Shown in pieces: positions 23,755-32,794 of a DNA stretch of 64,000 nucleotides; position 1 is the first letter of the stretch; each line of letters starts with the position of its first letter. The notes under the pieces are model-generated. The model saw only the letters and a list, made by a program, of their open reading frames with translations. It searched no databases and was not told where the DNA came from. Source of the stretch: an uncultured Mediterraneibacter sp. (GTDB lineage Bacteria; Bacillota; Clostridia; Lachnospirales; Lachnospiraceae); NCBI GenBank assembly GCA_944383695.1, contig CALWQP010000005.1:1-64000 (forward strand), written 5' to 3'. The position numbers and the translations under genes were made by a program.

Positions 23755-24219
23755 ATGGAAGGAAAATTTCAGGAAGAAGAACTGCTCTTTTTGCTGAAGA
23801 AGATCAACATCGATCTTGAGGCGTGTTTGGAAAGAGAGCTGAGGAAGCGGGATATGAGCGGGACTCAGGTTTATTTTCTGGTGTATATCCTGCGGCATCA
23901 TCCAATGGGAACCTATATCACAGAACTGTGCCGTGAGATCGGGGTCTCCAAGGCGACACTGTCCGTCCTTGTGAAAAAGCTGAGGGAAAAAGGATATTTG
24001 TTTTTCCGGGATAATCCGGAGGATGTCAGGAAGAAAAAGGTGCTCCCCACGGAGAAGCTCACGGCAAGAGCAGGTGAACTGATCCGGCAGGCAGAGCAGA
24101 TGGAATCCGAGATATGCAGTGGTCTGGACCAGTCGGAGAAGCAGCGCTTATGTGAACTGGAACATAAAGTCCTGAAAAGATTAAGTAAAATAGAAGACAG
24201 ACAGGAGGTTACAGTATGA
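23755..24219 (+). CDS. MarR family transcriptional regulator
   Basis: 154 residues from the ATG at 23755 (a GTG at 23683 would add 24). The winged helix spans about 50-115: GTYITELCREIGVSKATLS, LVKKLREKGYLFF, and the wing RDNPEDVRKKKVLPTEK, which is unusually basic. Its stop overlaps the start of the first ABC exporter gene, so it is very likely the local repressor of that operon, released by a toxic substrate of the exporter. Ribosome-site spacing is poor for 23755, so the start is uncertain. Confidence 0.82.
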   Translation: MEGKFQEEELLFLLKKINIDLEACLERELRKRDMSGTQVYFLVYILRHHPMGTYITELCREIGVSKATLSVLVKKLREKGYLFFRDNPEDVRKKKVLPTEKLTARAGELIRQAEQMESEICSGLDQSEKQRLCELEHKVLKRLSKIEDRQEVTV

Positions 24220-25955
24220 GAACTGTTCTTAAGCAGCTAAAACAGTATAAAAGGTATACATTTCTCACGATGGGATTTACAGTCCTGGAAGTGATCATGG
24301 AAGTGCTGCTTCCATTTATTACCGCACTGATCATTGACAACGGACTGGAACAGTCCGATATGCCGGCCATTTTAAAGTATGGTGTGCTGATGCTGGTGAT
24401 GGCAGTGGTGAGCCTGTTCTCGGGTACAATGGCAGGAAAATACGCAGCCAGCGCGTCATCGGGCTTTGCCTGCAATTTGCGGGAGAGCATGTACATCCGT
24501 GTGCAGGAGTATTCTTTCTCAAATATCGACAAATTCAGCACAGCAGGGCTTGTGACAAGGATGACAACGGATGTGACCAATCTGCAGAATGCATTCCAGA
24601 TGATCATCCGTATCGCGGTAAGGGCGCCGCTGATGCTGGTTAGCAGCATGATCATGTGTTTTTTGATCAACAGGGATTTAAGCCTGGTGTTCCTGGCGGC
24701 TCTGTGTTTTCTGGCGGTCATCCTTGCGCTGATCATGAAGAAATCATCTGTAGTATTCCGGGAGGTGTTTGACCGGTATGATGACCTGAATGCAAGTGTC
24801 CAGGAAAATGTGACGGCGATCCGGGTGGTCAAGGCATATGTGAGGGAAGACCACGAAAAGGAGAAGTTTAATAAAGCGGCCCAGAATCTCTACTGTCTGT
24901 TCGTAAAGGCAGAGAGCATGCTCGCGCTGAATAACCCGGTCATGATGCTTGTGGTCTATGCATGTATTACTGCAGTCTCATGGTTCGGTGCTCAGTTTAT
25001 CGTTGCCGGAAGTATGACCACAGGAGATATCACTTCGCTGTTCAGCTATATTATGTCGGTCATGATGTCACTGATGATGCTGTCCATGATTTTCGTCATG
25101 ATAACCATGAGTTCTGCCAGTGTCAGACGTATCTCGGAAGTGCTTAATGAGAAGCCGGAGCTTCATGATCCTGAGAACCCGGTTATGGAAGTAGCGGACG
25201 GCAGCATTGATTTTGAGCATGTGAGCTTCGCATACAAGCACGGAACCGGCGAGGATACGCTGGAGGACATTAATCTGCATATCAAGTCCGGCGAGACCAT
25301 CGGAATTATTGGCGGTACCGGATGCGGCAAGTCCAGCCTGGTGAATCTGATCAGCCGTCTCTACGACGCGTCGGAGGGAACAGTGAAAGTCGGCGGCAGA
25401 GACGTGCGGGAGTATGATATGGAAGTGCTGAGAAATGAAGTGTCAGTGGTGCTTCAGAAGAATGTCCTCTTCTCAGGCACGATCCTGGATAACCTGCGCT
25501 GGGGCAATGAGAACGCATCAGAAGATGAATGCAGGACAGCCTGCGAGGCGGCCTGTGCGTCTGAGTTTATTGACAGGCTGCCCAAAAGATATGACACCTG
25601 GATCGAGCGGGGCGGGACCAATGTTTCCGGCGGTCAGAAGCAGAGGCTGTGTATCGCAAGGGCGCTGCTGAAGAAGCCGAAAGTCCTGATTCTGGACGAC
25701 TCAACCAGCGCTGTGGACACGGCGACGGATGCGAAGATCAGGAAAGCGTTCCAGACCTATATACCGGGAACGACAAAGATTATTATCGCACAGAGGGTAT
25801 CCAGTGTGGAGGATGCGGACCGCATCCTTGTGCTGGATGACGGCAGGATCAATGGATTTGACACTCATGAACACCTGCTTGAAAACAATGAGATTTACCG
25901 CGATATCTATGAATCACAGACTCAGGGCGGCGGAGATTTCGATCAGGCAGTCTGA
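24216..25955 (+). CDS. ABC exporter half-transporter with degenerate site
   Basis: 579 residues: six membrane helices (about 1-310) followed by an ATPase domain. The Walker A is GGTGCGKSS and the signature is VSGGQKQR. The Walker B is LILDDSTSAVD, where the usual catalytic Glu after the Walker B Asp is Asp. The partner gene directly downstream has a canonical Glu. This asymmetry is the mark of heterodimeric multidrug exporters such as BmrCD and LmrCD, and assigns this protein as the degenerate-site subunit. It overlaps marR by 4 bases. Confidence 0.92.
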   Translation: MRTVLKQLKQYKRYTFLTMGFTVLEVIMEVLLPFITALIIDNGLEQSDMPAILKYGVLMLVMAVVSLFSGTMAGKYAASASSGFACNLRESMYIRVQEYSFSNIDKFSTAGLVTRMTTDVTNLQNAFQMIIRIAVRAPLMLVSSMIMCFLINRDLSLVFLAALCFLAVILALIMKKSSVVFREVFDRYDDLNASVQENVTAIRVVKAYVREDHEKEKFNKAAQNLYCLFVKAESMLALNNPVMMLVVYACITAVSWFGAQFIVAGSMTTGDITSLFSYIMSVMMSLMMLSMIFVMITMSSASVRRISEVLNEKPELHDPENPVMEVADGSIDFEHVSFAYKHGTGEDTLEDINLHIKSGETIGIIGGTGCGKSSLVNLISRLYDASEGTVKVGGRDVREYDMEVLRNEVSVVLQKNVLFSGTILDNLRWGNENASEDECRTACEAACASEFIDRLPKRYDTWIERGGTNVSGGQKQRLCIARALLKKPKVLILDDSTSAVDTATDAKIRKAFQTYIPGTTKIIIAQRVSSVEDADRILVLDDGRINGFDTHEHLLENNEIYRDIYESQTQGGGDFDQAV

Positions 25956-26003
25956 CAAGAATCATTATCTCACACCACACCCGCAGAAAGGAGAATGCAG
26001 AAA

Positions 26004-27878
26004 ATGAAAGATAAGAAAAAAGTGTCATCACTGTATGTCCTGAAACGGCTTCTGGCATACATGGTGAAGAATTATAAATTTTCGTTCCTTGTGGTTGTAA
26101 TCTGTATCGTTGTTGGTGCCTTTGCAACCATGCAGGGAATGCTGTTCGTACAGTCTCTTGTGGATGATTATATCATGCCGCTGCTGAATTCGGAGAATCC
26201 GGACTTCACGCCGCTGGCGCACGCGCTGATGGGGATCATAGTTTTTTATATCATCGGTATCGCGGCAGCATATGCGTACAACCGGATCATGGTAAATGTC
26301 AGCCAGGGGACCATGAGAAAGTTCCGTGACGAGCTTTTCTCCAACATGGAATCCCTGCCCATCAAATATTTTGACACCCATGCTCACGGCGATATCATGT
26401 CAGTGTACACAAACGATGTAGATACACTGAGACAGCTGTTCAGCCAGAGCATCCCGCAGATCATCAACTCAGCGGCAACGCTTGTAGCGACTCTGATATC
26501 CATGCTTGTCCTGAATATTCCGCTGACTGTCATTACCCTTGCCATGTCGCTCGTTATGCTGAAGGTAACGACTGTATTCTCGGGGCTGTCCGGGAAATAC
26601 TTCCAGAGACAGCAGAAAGACCTGGGAAATGTGGACGGATTTATCGAAGAGATGATGGATGGGCAGAAAGTAGTGAAAGTATTCTGCCATGAGGAACAGG
26701 CGGTGGAGGACTTCAAAAAGCTGAACGACCAGCTCAGGGACAGCGCGGACAAAGCGAACCGTTACGCCAATCTGCTCATGCCCATCAATGCAAATATCGG
26801 AAACCTAAGCTATGTGCTCTGCGCGGTTGTGGGCGCGCTTCTGGCGCTGAACGGAGTGACGGGAATGACAGTCGGCGCGGTCATCGCGTTTGTGGGACTG
26901 AACAAGAACTTTACGCAGCCCATCACACAGATCAGCCAGCAGATGAATTCCATCGTTATGGCAGCCGCGGGCGCTGAGAGGGTTTTCGAACTTCTGGATG
27001 AGGAGCCGGAGGCGGACAACGGCTATGTAGAGCTTGTCAATGCAAAGGAAAGTCCAGATGGCACGGTGACAGAGTCCGAGACCCGTACCGGGATGTGGGC
27101 GTGGAAACATCCTCATAAGGCTGAGGGCACAGTGACTTATCAGAAGATGGAGGGAGGCATCGTGTTTGACGGTGTAGACTTTGGATATAATGACGATAAA
27201 ATGGTGCTCCATGATATCAGGATGTATGCACAGCCCGGACAGAAGATCGCGCTCGTTGGCTCAACAGGAGCGGGCAAGACGACGATCACGAATCTGATCA
27301 ACCGGTTCTACGATATTCAGGATGGAAAAATCCGGTACGATGGAATCAATATCAACAAGATCAAGAAACCAGACCTGCGCCGGTCTCTCGGCATGGTGCT
27401 GCAGGATACCCATTTGTTCACTGGAACGGTCATGGATAATATCCGATACGGCAAGCTGGACGCCACGGACGAGGAATGTATCGCGGCTGCAAAACTTGCC
27501 AATGCGGACAGTTTTATCCGCAGGCTTCCCGACGGCTATCAGACCGTACTCACCGGGGACGGCAGCAACTTAAGCCAGGGACAGCGGCAGCTGCTTGCGA
27601 TCGCAAGAGCGGCAGTGGCAGATCCTCCGGTACTGATCCTGGATGAGGCAACATCATCCATTGATACCAGGACGGAAGGTCTGGTGCAGGCAGGCATGGA
27701 CGCCCTCATGAAGGGAAGGACTACCTTTGTCATTGCTCACAGGCTGTCCACGATCAAGAACTCAGACTGCATCATGGTCATGGAGCAGGGACGGATCATC
27801 GAGAGAGGAGGCCACGACGAGCTGATGGCGGCAAAAGGAAAATATTATCAGCTCTATACAGGAAATTTTGCGGCGTAG
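26004..27878 (+). CDS. ABC exporter half-transporter, canonical subunit
   Basis: 624 residues. Six membrane helices are followed by an ATPase domain with Walker A GSTGAGKTT, signature LSQGQRQ and Walker B LILDEATSSID, with the catalytic Glu present. A charged insertion of about 40 residues precedes the ATPase (about 345-385, ESETRTGMWAWKHPHKAEG), as in LmrD-type subunits. The start is taken at 26004, 12 bases after AAAGGAG; 25995 is too close to that site. It forms a heterodimer with the preceding gene; substrates are probably hydrophobic drugs or peptides. Confidence 0.92.
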   Translation: MKDKKKVSSLYVLKRLLAYMVKNYKFSFLVVVICIVVGAFATMQGMLFVQSLVDDYIMPLLNSENPDFTPLAHALMGIIVFYIIGIAAAYAYNRIMVNVSQGTMRKFRDELFSNMESLPIKYFDTHAHGDIMSVYTNDVDTLRQLFSQSIPQIINSAATLVATLISMLVLNIPLTVITLAMSLVMLKVTTVFSGLSGKYFQRQQKDLGNVDGFIEEMMDGQKVVKVFCHEEQAVEDFKKLNDQLRDSADKANRYANLLMPINANIGNLSYVLCAVVGALLALNGVTGMTVGAVIAFVGLNKNFTQPITQISQQMNSIVMAAAGAERVFELLDEEPEADNGYVELVNAKESPDGTVTESETRTGMWAWKHPHKAEGTVTYQKMEGGIVFDGVDFGYNDDKMVLHDIRMYAQPGQKIALVGSTGAGKTTITNLINRFYDIQDGKIRYDGININKIKKPDLRRSLGMVLQDTHLFTGTVMDNIRYGKLDATDEECIAAAKLANADSFIRRLPDGYQTVLTGDGSNLSQGQRQLLAIARAAVADPPVLILDEATSSIDTRTEGLVQAGMDALMKGRTTFVIAHRLSTIKNSDCIMVMEQGRIIERGGHDELMAAKGKYYQLYTGNFAA

Positions 27879-27885
27879 GGACGCC

Positions 27886-27941
27886 GACGGCACAAAGATT
27901 CTATGCTGCAGAGAAAGATCAGTTCTCTTCTTTGTGCCGTC
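27886..27941. terminator. Hairpin terminator between convergent operons
   Basis: GACGGCACAAAG (27886-27897) pairs with CTTTGTGCCGTC (27930-27941). The right arm lies inside the 3' end of the anti-sigma gene, whose His/Gly/Lys-rich tail it encodes. Confidence 0.7.
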
Positions 27942-28716
27942 CGCGTCCGTACCCGTGATGGTGTTTCTGGTTTGTTATTCCATCGGAGCCAGTGTTCTCT
28001 TTGGCAGAATTGCCGGTATCATCAGACTCCGTATCTCTTGAGTCATATGAGTTGATGAGATCGCGTATCTCACGCATAGACAGATCTCGGAGATCATCTA
28101 TGGTGACGGAAGGATCCAGCTCCTTGAGTTCCAGGTATGCGCGGTATTTTCCCACGGAGAGCCCCGCACTGTGTGCTTCGTTTATTTCCTCCATATTGGC
28201 GGAGTGACAGCTGATGTTGGACTGTCCCGTTGTGCAGGACTCTACGTTTTCGAGAATCTGGCTACTTTTTTCATCATCGTTGCATGCCACGGTGACAGAC
28301 ATAAAAGCACCATCCGCCAGATAGGTCTGCACAGTCTGTTCGGATAAAAGCTGCTCCAGTGCATTGCTGTAATCCATATATCGGATGTCCAGCTGTTCAG
28401 CGAGATCCTGCCCGTCATCGTTGAAACTTTCTACGGAGACGACACGGTCGAATCTGTTGATCCCGAATTCCAGCGAGGGGTTGATGTCTATGCTGATATA
28501 TGCGGTGGGGGTCAGATACAGCCAGACCCCTCCGGCAGAGAGCACGGTCAGAAGACAGGCGGCGGCAGCGGCGGCTGCCCGCAGAGCCGGGCGGCTGCGC
28601 CGCTTGTTCTGATATATTTGCTGCGAGAGATATTCCTTTGTCCGTACTTTCAGTTTCTCTTCTGCCCGAATCTCATCCAAAGATTTTCTCAGCGCCTTTT
28701 CGAAATTTTTATCCAT
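27919..28716 (-). CDS. RsgI-like anti-sigma factor
   Basis: 265 residues. The N-terminal cytoplasmic part (about 1-48) would bind the sigma factor. One membrane helix (about 50-72, Ala/Leu rich) follows, then an extracellular RsgI-type domain beginning TAYISIDINPSLEFGINRFD. The C-terminus is a low-complexity Asp/Ser/Thr tail ending in a KHHHGYGRGRHKEE stretch. RsgI proteins sense an extracellular cue and release their sigma factor. It overlaps the sigma gene upstream by 8 bases, which identifies the cognate pair. Confidence 0.85.
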   Translation of the reverse strand: MDKNFEKALRKSLDEIRAEEKLKVRTKEYLSQQIYQNKRRSRPALRAAAAAAACLLTVLSAGGVWLYLTPTAYISIDINPSLEFGINRFDRVVSVESFNDDGQDLAEQLDIRYMDYSNALEQLLSEQTVQTYLADGAFMSVTVACNDDEKSSQILENVESCTTGQSNISCHSANMEEINEAHSAGLSVGKYRAYLELKELDPSVTIDDLRDLSMREIRDLINSYDSRDTESDDTGNSAKENTGSDGITNQKHHHGYGRGRHKEEN

Positions 28717-29206
28717 CTTCCGTCACCCCTTCCAGCCTGGTTTTCAGCATCTGCCTCGCGCGGGTCAGAAGTGTATAAACCGTGTTCGTGTTTTTGTGCA
28801 GGATCTGTCCGATCTCTTCCGCCGTGTATCCCTCATAATAATGGAGATAAATTGGATCTTTATACTTTTCCGGCAGCGCCAGGACAGCTTCCAGTACATC
28901 AGAGTGATCCTCCGGAATCTCATGGGATCTTTCGATCAGAGTTTCCAGGGAAACAGTGCGGGTGCGGAAAAAGCTCTTCAGCAGATCCTTACAGGCGTTG
29001 ACCGTGACCCGGATGATCCATGCCTTTTCATGTTCCGGGTTGTCAAAGGGCGCAGCACGAAGGACATATTTCAGAAATACAGTTTGAAATATGTCTTCTG
29101 TGTCAGCCATGTTTTTCAGATGGATCATGCAGATCCTGCGGACTGTGTCCCCATAGAGATCCACTGCCCGGTTCGCATCTTCTTCACTGCGCATGTTTTT
29201 CCCCAT
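28709..29206 (-). CDS. ECF-type RNA polymerase sigma factor
   Basis: 165 residues with sigma region 2 (about 15-85: DTEDIFQTVFLKYVLR, then EKAWIIRVTVNACKDLLKS) and region 4 (about 105-160: LPEKYKDPIYLHYYEGYTAE, then ARQMLKTRL). There is no region 1 or 3, so it is an extracytoplasmic-function sigma. ATG 29206 is listed; ATG 29194 is equally possible because AAGGA abuts the first. It is co-transcribed with its RsgI-like anti-sigma. The secreted protein gene just upstream on the same strand is a candidate target. Confidence 0.88.
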   Translation of the reverse strand: MGKNMRSEEDANRAVDLYGDTVRRICMIHLKNMADTEDIFQTVFLKYVLRAAPFDNPEHEKAWIIRVTVNACKDLLKSFFRTRTVSLETLIERSHEIPEDHSDVLEAVLALPEKYKDPIYLHYYEGYTAEEIGQILHKNTNTVYTLLTRARQMLKTRLEGVTEDG

Positions 29207-29271
29207 TCCTTACGTGTGTTTTTCGGCGAAGGCGCTGACTGCCTGAACTGCTGCAGTTCTATGCAGACAGC

Positions 29272-29730
29272 TTACCGGCTGCCGTGGTGTCTGTTGCGTC
29301 CAAAGCCAGTACCGTATCCTGCGCTATAGCCTGCACCATTGCCCATACCATAGCCTGTACCATCACCAGCACCAATGCCTGTACAGCGGGAGTGATACCT
29401 GTATCCTGTGGCAGGAGCTTCTGTCACAGGATATTCTATCGCGGGGGCATCTGCTGCAGGATCTTCTGTCGTAGAATCTTCTAACTCAGTAGCTTCGAGG
29501 TAGGGACAGGCTTCTGAGCTACCGGATGTATTCCGATAATCGCAGATCCCGTCTCCATCGGTATCAGTGAAGTAATCTCCTGTTCCCTGGCAGGTATAGT
29601 CTGTGGAATACTGTCTGATTCCCGCTGTGCTGCTCGTCTCCTGTCTGCCGCGTCCCACGGCGAATGCGGTAGTGCCGCCGAGGGCAATGACAAAAGCGGA
29701 AATGATGATTGCTGTCATAATTTTTTTCAT
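29272..29730 (-). CDS. Secreted low-complexity protein with Asp-rich calcium-like loop
   Basis: 152 residues from the ATG at 29730 behind GGAGG. A signal peptide (MKKIMTAIIISAFVIALGG, cleavage near AFA) is followed by YFTDTDGDGICDYRN, a DxDGDG-type loop resembling EF-hand or thrombospondin-3 calcium sites. An acidic Ala/Glu/Thr-rich stretch and a C-terminal Gly/Tyr repeat region (GTGYGMGNGAGYSAGYGTGF) come next. It probably acts at the cell surface. It lies upstream of the ECF sigma pair on the same strand and may be its regulon member. Function unknown. Confidence 0.7.
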   Translation of the reverse strand: MKKIMTAIIISAFVIALGGTTAFAVGRGRQETSSTAGIRQYSTDYTCQGTGDYFTDTDGDGICDYRNTSGSSEACPYLEATELEDSTTEDPAADAPAIEYPVTEAPATGYRYHSRCTGIGAGDGTGYGMGNGAGYSAGYGTGFGRNRHHGSR

Positions 29731-29911
29731 CTTGAATTCCTCCTTCATTTTATCCCGAAATCCGGGAAATGTAAATTTTTTATCTGTTTCACTATTAATA
29801 CGACTGAGGACGGCATTTCCATTCAGTCTATTTGAAAAATGAAGATAGAATTTGTCAGTGCCATGTGTTAGAATACTTTCTAAGCATTAGATAGATAGGA
29901 CTTGAGTGTGT

Positions 29912-30892
29912 ATGAAATCAGAAATCTTAAAACTGCTCCGGGAGACGGACGGATATGTTTCCGGCCAGCAGATAAGCGACAGATTTGGTGTTTCAAGAAC
30001 TGCGGTGTGGAAGACCATCCGGCAGCTGCAGGAAGAAGGATACCGTGTGGAAGCGGTGCGCAACAAAGGATATCACATCGTGGAAAGCCCTGACGTGATG
30101 ACAAAGGAAGAACTGGACAGTCTGACGGATACCCGGTGGGCGGGAAAGAATGTCGTATATTATGATGTGACGGATTCCACAAATCTCAGAATCAAACAAC
30201 TGGGAGATGAGGGTGCGCCCCACGGCACTCTGGCCGTGGCGGACAGCCAGACCGCAGGGCGGGGGAGAAGAGGCCATGGATGGGAATCGCCGGCAGGCGG
30301 CAGCATCTATATGTCTGTCCTGCTCCGCCCGCAGTTCCGTCCGGATAAGGCTTCCATGCTCACTCTTGTGGCTGCATGCAGTGTGGCAGAGGGGATCATG
30401 GACTGCGAGGATGTGAATGTGCAGATCAAGTGGCCCAATGACATTATCATAGATGGGAAGAAACTGGCGGGCATCCTGACAGAGCTGAGCACGCAGATCG
30501 ACTATATCAACCATGTTACTGTCGGGATCGGAATAAATGTAAATATACAGGAATTTCCCGGGGAAATCTGTGATACTGCCACTTCTCTTCGGATAGAGTG
30601 CGGGCATACAGTCAGACGTGCTCCGCTTATCGCGGAAGTCATGAAGCGGCTGGAAGAGAATTATGAGACGTTTTTGAAGACAGAAGATCTGACAGGACTG
30701 ATGGAGAAATACAGTGAGCTTCTTGTCAACAAGGACAGAGATGTGCTCATAATCGGCGCAAAAGAGCAGTATCAGGGACATGCCCTGGGGATCACATCCA
30801 CTGGCGAGCTGATCGTGCGGCGGGAGAATGGGAAAGAAGAAACCGTATATGCGGGGGAAGTGTCCGTGCGCGGTGTGTATGGATATGTATAG
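29912..30892 (+). CDS. birA: Bifunctional biotin ligase/biotin operon repressor
   Basis: 326 residues. The N-terminal winged helix (about 1-60: YVSGQQISDRFGVSRTAVWK) gives repressor function. The central catalytic domain carries the biotinyl-AMP loop GRGRRGHGWESPAGG, KWPNDIIIDGKKLAGIL and GIGINVN. The C-terminal SH3-like domain ends at about 326. It activates biotin and transfers it to carboxylase carriers, and probably represses biotin uptake or synthesis genes. ATG 29912 is chosen over the GTG at 29906; the ribosome site is weak in both cases. The following small gene is 26 bases away. Confidence 0.93.
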   Translation: MKSEILKLLRETDGYVSGQQISDRFGVSRTAVWKTIRQLQEEGYRVEAVRNKGYHIVESPDVMTKEELDSLTDTRWAGKNVVYYDVTDSTNLRIKQLGDEGAPHGTLAVADSQTAGRGRRGHGWESPAGGSIYMSVLLRPQFRPDKASMLTLVAACSVAEGIMDCEDVNVQIKWPNDIIIDGKKLAGILTELSTQIDYINHVTVGIGINVNIQEFPGEICDTATSLRIECGHTVRRAPLIAEVMKRLEENYETFLKTEDLTGLMEKYSELLVNKDRDVLIIGAKEQYQGHALGITSTGELIVRRENGKEETVYAGEVSVRGVYGYV

Positions 30893-30918
30893 AGTGTTGA
30901 TTGTCAGAGAGGATAAGT

Positions 30919-31263
30919 ATGGACGAAGAAATTGTATTATGTGCGGCAAGCGCATATGAACAGAAATTTTATATCAATCCGGAGTTTGACGCGCTTCCGG
31001 AGAGTATCAAAGAGGAACTTCAGATCATGTGCGTCTTGTATACGGAAGACGTAGGCGGCATCCTCATGCTTGTGTTTGACGAGGATGGGAATCTGGAGCT
31101 GAAAGTGGATCATGCGGAGAATGATTTTGCTTTTGATGAAATCGGGAGTGTGCTGAAGATCAAAGAACTTCAGCACACGAAGAGAGAGCTGTTCGAATCG
31201 CTGGAACTGTTTTTTAAAGTGTTTTATCTCGGAGAAGAGCTGGGAACGGACGAGCAGCCCTAA
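30919..31263 (+). CDS. DUF6145-like hypothetical protein
   Basis: A 114-residue acidic soluble protein (EEIVLCAASAYEQKFYINPE, MLVFDEDGNLELKVD, IKELQHTKRELFESLELFFK). The pattern matches DUF6145, a Lachnospiraceae-restricted family of unknown function. GAGAGGA precedes the ATG at 30919. Its stop overlaps the end of atpD on the other strand by 4 bases. It follows birA and is probably co-transcribed with it. Confidence 0.75.
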   Translation: MDEEIVLCAASAYEQKFYINPEFDALPESIKEELQIMCVLYTEDVGGILMLVFDEDGNLELKVDHAENDFAFDEIGSVLKIKELQHTKRELFESLELFFKVFYLGEELGTDEQP

Positions 31264-31883
31264 CCTTTTTTCGTTTTCATACGTTTTATCACCTTCAGCC
31301 GTGTAAACTCTTCACGGTCCTTCTCTTCCAGTGCATTCGTGATCGTATACACAAGAGAAGAGTACATGGGGATGGTGATATTCTGGAGCGCGTTCGCGCG
31401 CTTCTGGGTCTTTTTGATATTGCTTGCCAGCCGGTAAGCGGCATTTTCTACCATGGAGAGCTTCACTGTAAGATCTTTTACCTTGCGGAATGCCTCTCTT
31501 GCCTTGTCGATGGACTCATGGGTGGTGCTGAAGGCGTAAGTCGGCTTGCCTGCATCTGGAACATATTTCACATGGGGGATTTCTGTCCCCATAATGCTCC
31601 GGGTCTGGATGGTGATCGAGTTCTCAATGGGCACAGTGTAAGCAAGGAGTTCGACATTGCTGATGCCGTTCTCAATATTCGCGCGCTGGAGGCATTGATA
31701 TGCATAGGTGAAGGTCGTGTCGATCTCCTCCTGGATGCTGCGCGCCTCATCGATCAGGTCCATCAGCTCGCGGATCAGGATATTCCGTTTTTTATCCATC
31801 AGGTCATAGCCCTGTTTTGCAAGCGCCAGCGAGTTCTTCGCCAGCATTAAGTTTCCTTTCGTCGGAAATGTACGCGGATCCAT
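31260..31883 (-). CDS. atpD: V-type ATPase subunit D
   Basis: 207 residues forming the long coiled-coil central stalk that turns inside the A3B3 head. The N-terminus PTKGNLMLAKNSLALAKQGYDLMDKKRNILIREL (read as two overlapping motifs, PTKGNLMLAKNSL and LLDKKR-like LMDKKRNIL) and the C-terminus RRANALQNI-like KRANALQNITIP are family hallmarks. It is the last gene of the minus-strand ATPase operon, but three unrelated genes separate it from subunit B; normally D follows A and B directly. AAGGAGGG precedes the start. Confidence 0.93.
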   Translation of the reverse strand: MDPRTFPTKGNLMLAKNSLALAKQGYDLMDKKRNILIRELMDLIDEARSIQEEIDTTFTYAYQCLQRANIENGISNVELLAYTVPIENSITIQTRSIMGTEIPHVKYVPDAGKPTYAFSTTHESIDKAREAFRKVKDLTVKLSMVENAAYRLASNIKKTQKRANALQNITIPMYSSLVYTITNALEEKDREEFTRLKVIKRMKTKKG

Positions 31884-31941
31884 AGAATCCCTCCTTAAAG
31901 TGTTCAGTCAGATGTATTATCCCTTCAGTCCAATTGGCTTT

Positions 31942-32337
31942 TTATCCTTCTGCATATTTCAGATAGGGGATCAGAGCAGCCTCTGTTTCGGCCAGCAGCA
32001 CTTCGGATTCACCCGACTCATAAACGGCAGTCCCTTCGGAAAGGATGGTTGCGTCCCAGTCCTGAAAGTCATCCGTCACACCCGAGCGGCTGATCATCCC
32101 AAGCTTCTCTCCTTTCGCAAGTGAGAGTTCGCCGACCCAGTCCAAGTCTAAGGCATTTACATATGCAGCGCCTTCATAGATGAACATATCAATTTCATTA
32201 TCTGAAGTATAGAGCGTTTCAGGTGAAGCATTCTCGGCTGTGGATGCTGAACTTCCGCATCCTGCGGCGATGAGCGTGGAAAAAACAGTGATGCATACGA
32301 GCAGAAAAAATAGTTTATTCCTGCGGCTGATTCCCAT
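31942..32337 (-). CDS. Small lipoprotein of unknown function
   Basis: 131 residues with a basic N-terminus, a hydrophobic segment and a lipobox LIAAGC (Cys at about 27), so it should be lipid-anchored outside the membrane. The mature part of about 105 residues is acidic with no motif I recognise. It is the third of three genes lying between ATPase subunits B and D. AAAGGAG precedes the start. Operon position suggests co-expression with the ATPase but no functional link is evident. Confidence 0.75.
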   Translation of the reverse strand: MGISRRNKLFFLLVCITVFSTLIAAGCGSSASTAENASPETLYTSDNEIDMFIYEGAAYVNALDLDWVGELSLAKGEKLGMISRSGVTDDFQDWDATILSEGTAVYESGESEVLLAETEAALIPYLKYAEG

Positions 32338-32377
32338 GGTAATACACTCCTTTCAGACAGTGGCTTATTGTTCTGCT

Positions 32378-32740
32378 TCATGAAGGCGTTCTGACCTCGA
32401 TCAGATTTTTATCCGGATCATAGAAACGGATAAGTTTCTGGCCCCAGGGCAGTTTTGTAAGCCGGGTCACATATTCAATCGGTTCGTGGTAATTTTTTAG
32501 TTTCTTAATAAAGCTGTCAATGTCCGATTCCTCAAAATAAAGTTCAGAAGCATGATTATGGAACAGAACTTCCTGCCCGGTTTCCTCCTTCCATATTGAG
32601 ACGTCCTGGAGTACCAGCCCTTCTGTCAGGATGATATTTCCTTCACTGTCGAGAATCACATCCAGCCCGAAGAGTGACTGATAGAATTGTCTGGATATGT
32701 GCAGATTGTTTACTGCAATGACTACATTTTTTAACTTCAT
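32378..32740 (-). CDS. VOC (glyoxalase/bleomycin-resistance fold) protein
   Basis: 120 residues from the ATG at 32740, which has CAGGAGG in front; the longer frame is unlikely. The beta-alpha-beta-beta-beta pattern of the vicinal-oxygen-chelate fold is clear: NVVIAVNNLHISRQFYQSLF at the start, LYFEESDIDSFIKKL in the middle and IRFYDPDKNLIEVRT at the end, with the last Glu a probable metal ligand. Substrate unknown. It is located in the block between ATPase subunits B and D. Confidence 0.83.
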   Translation of the reverse strand: MKLKNVVIAVNNLHISRQFYQSLFGLDVILDSEGNIILTEGLVLQDVSIWKEETGQEVLFHNHASELYFEESDIDSFIKKLKNYHEPIEYVTRLTKLPWGQKLIRFYDPDKNLIEVRTPS

Positions 32741-32794
32741 TTTCAGAAACCTCCTGAAAACTATCTGCAGAAAATCAGCATAATACAACAAAAA

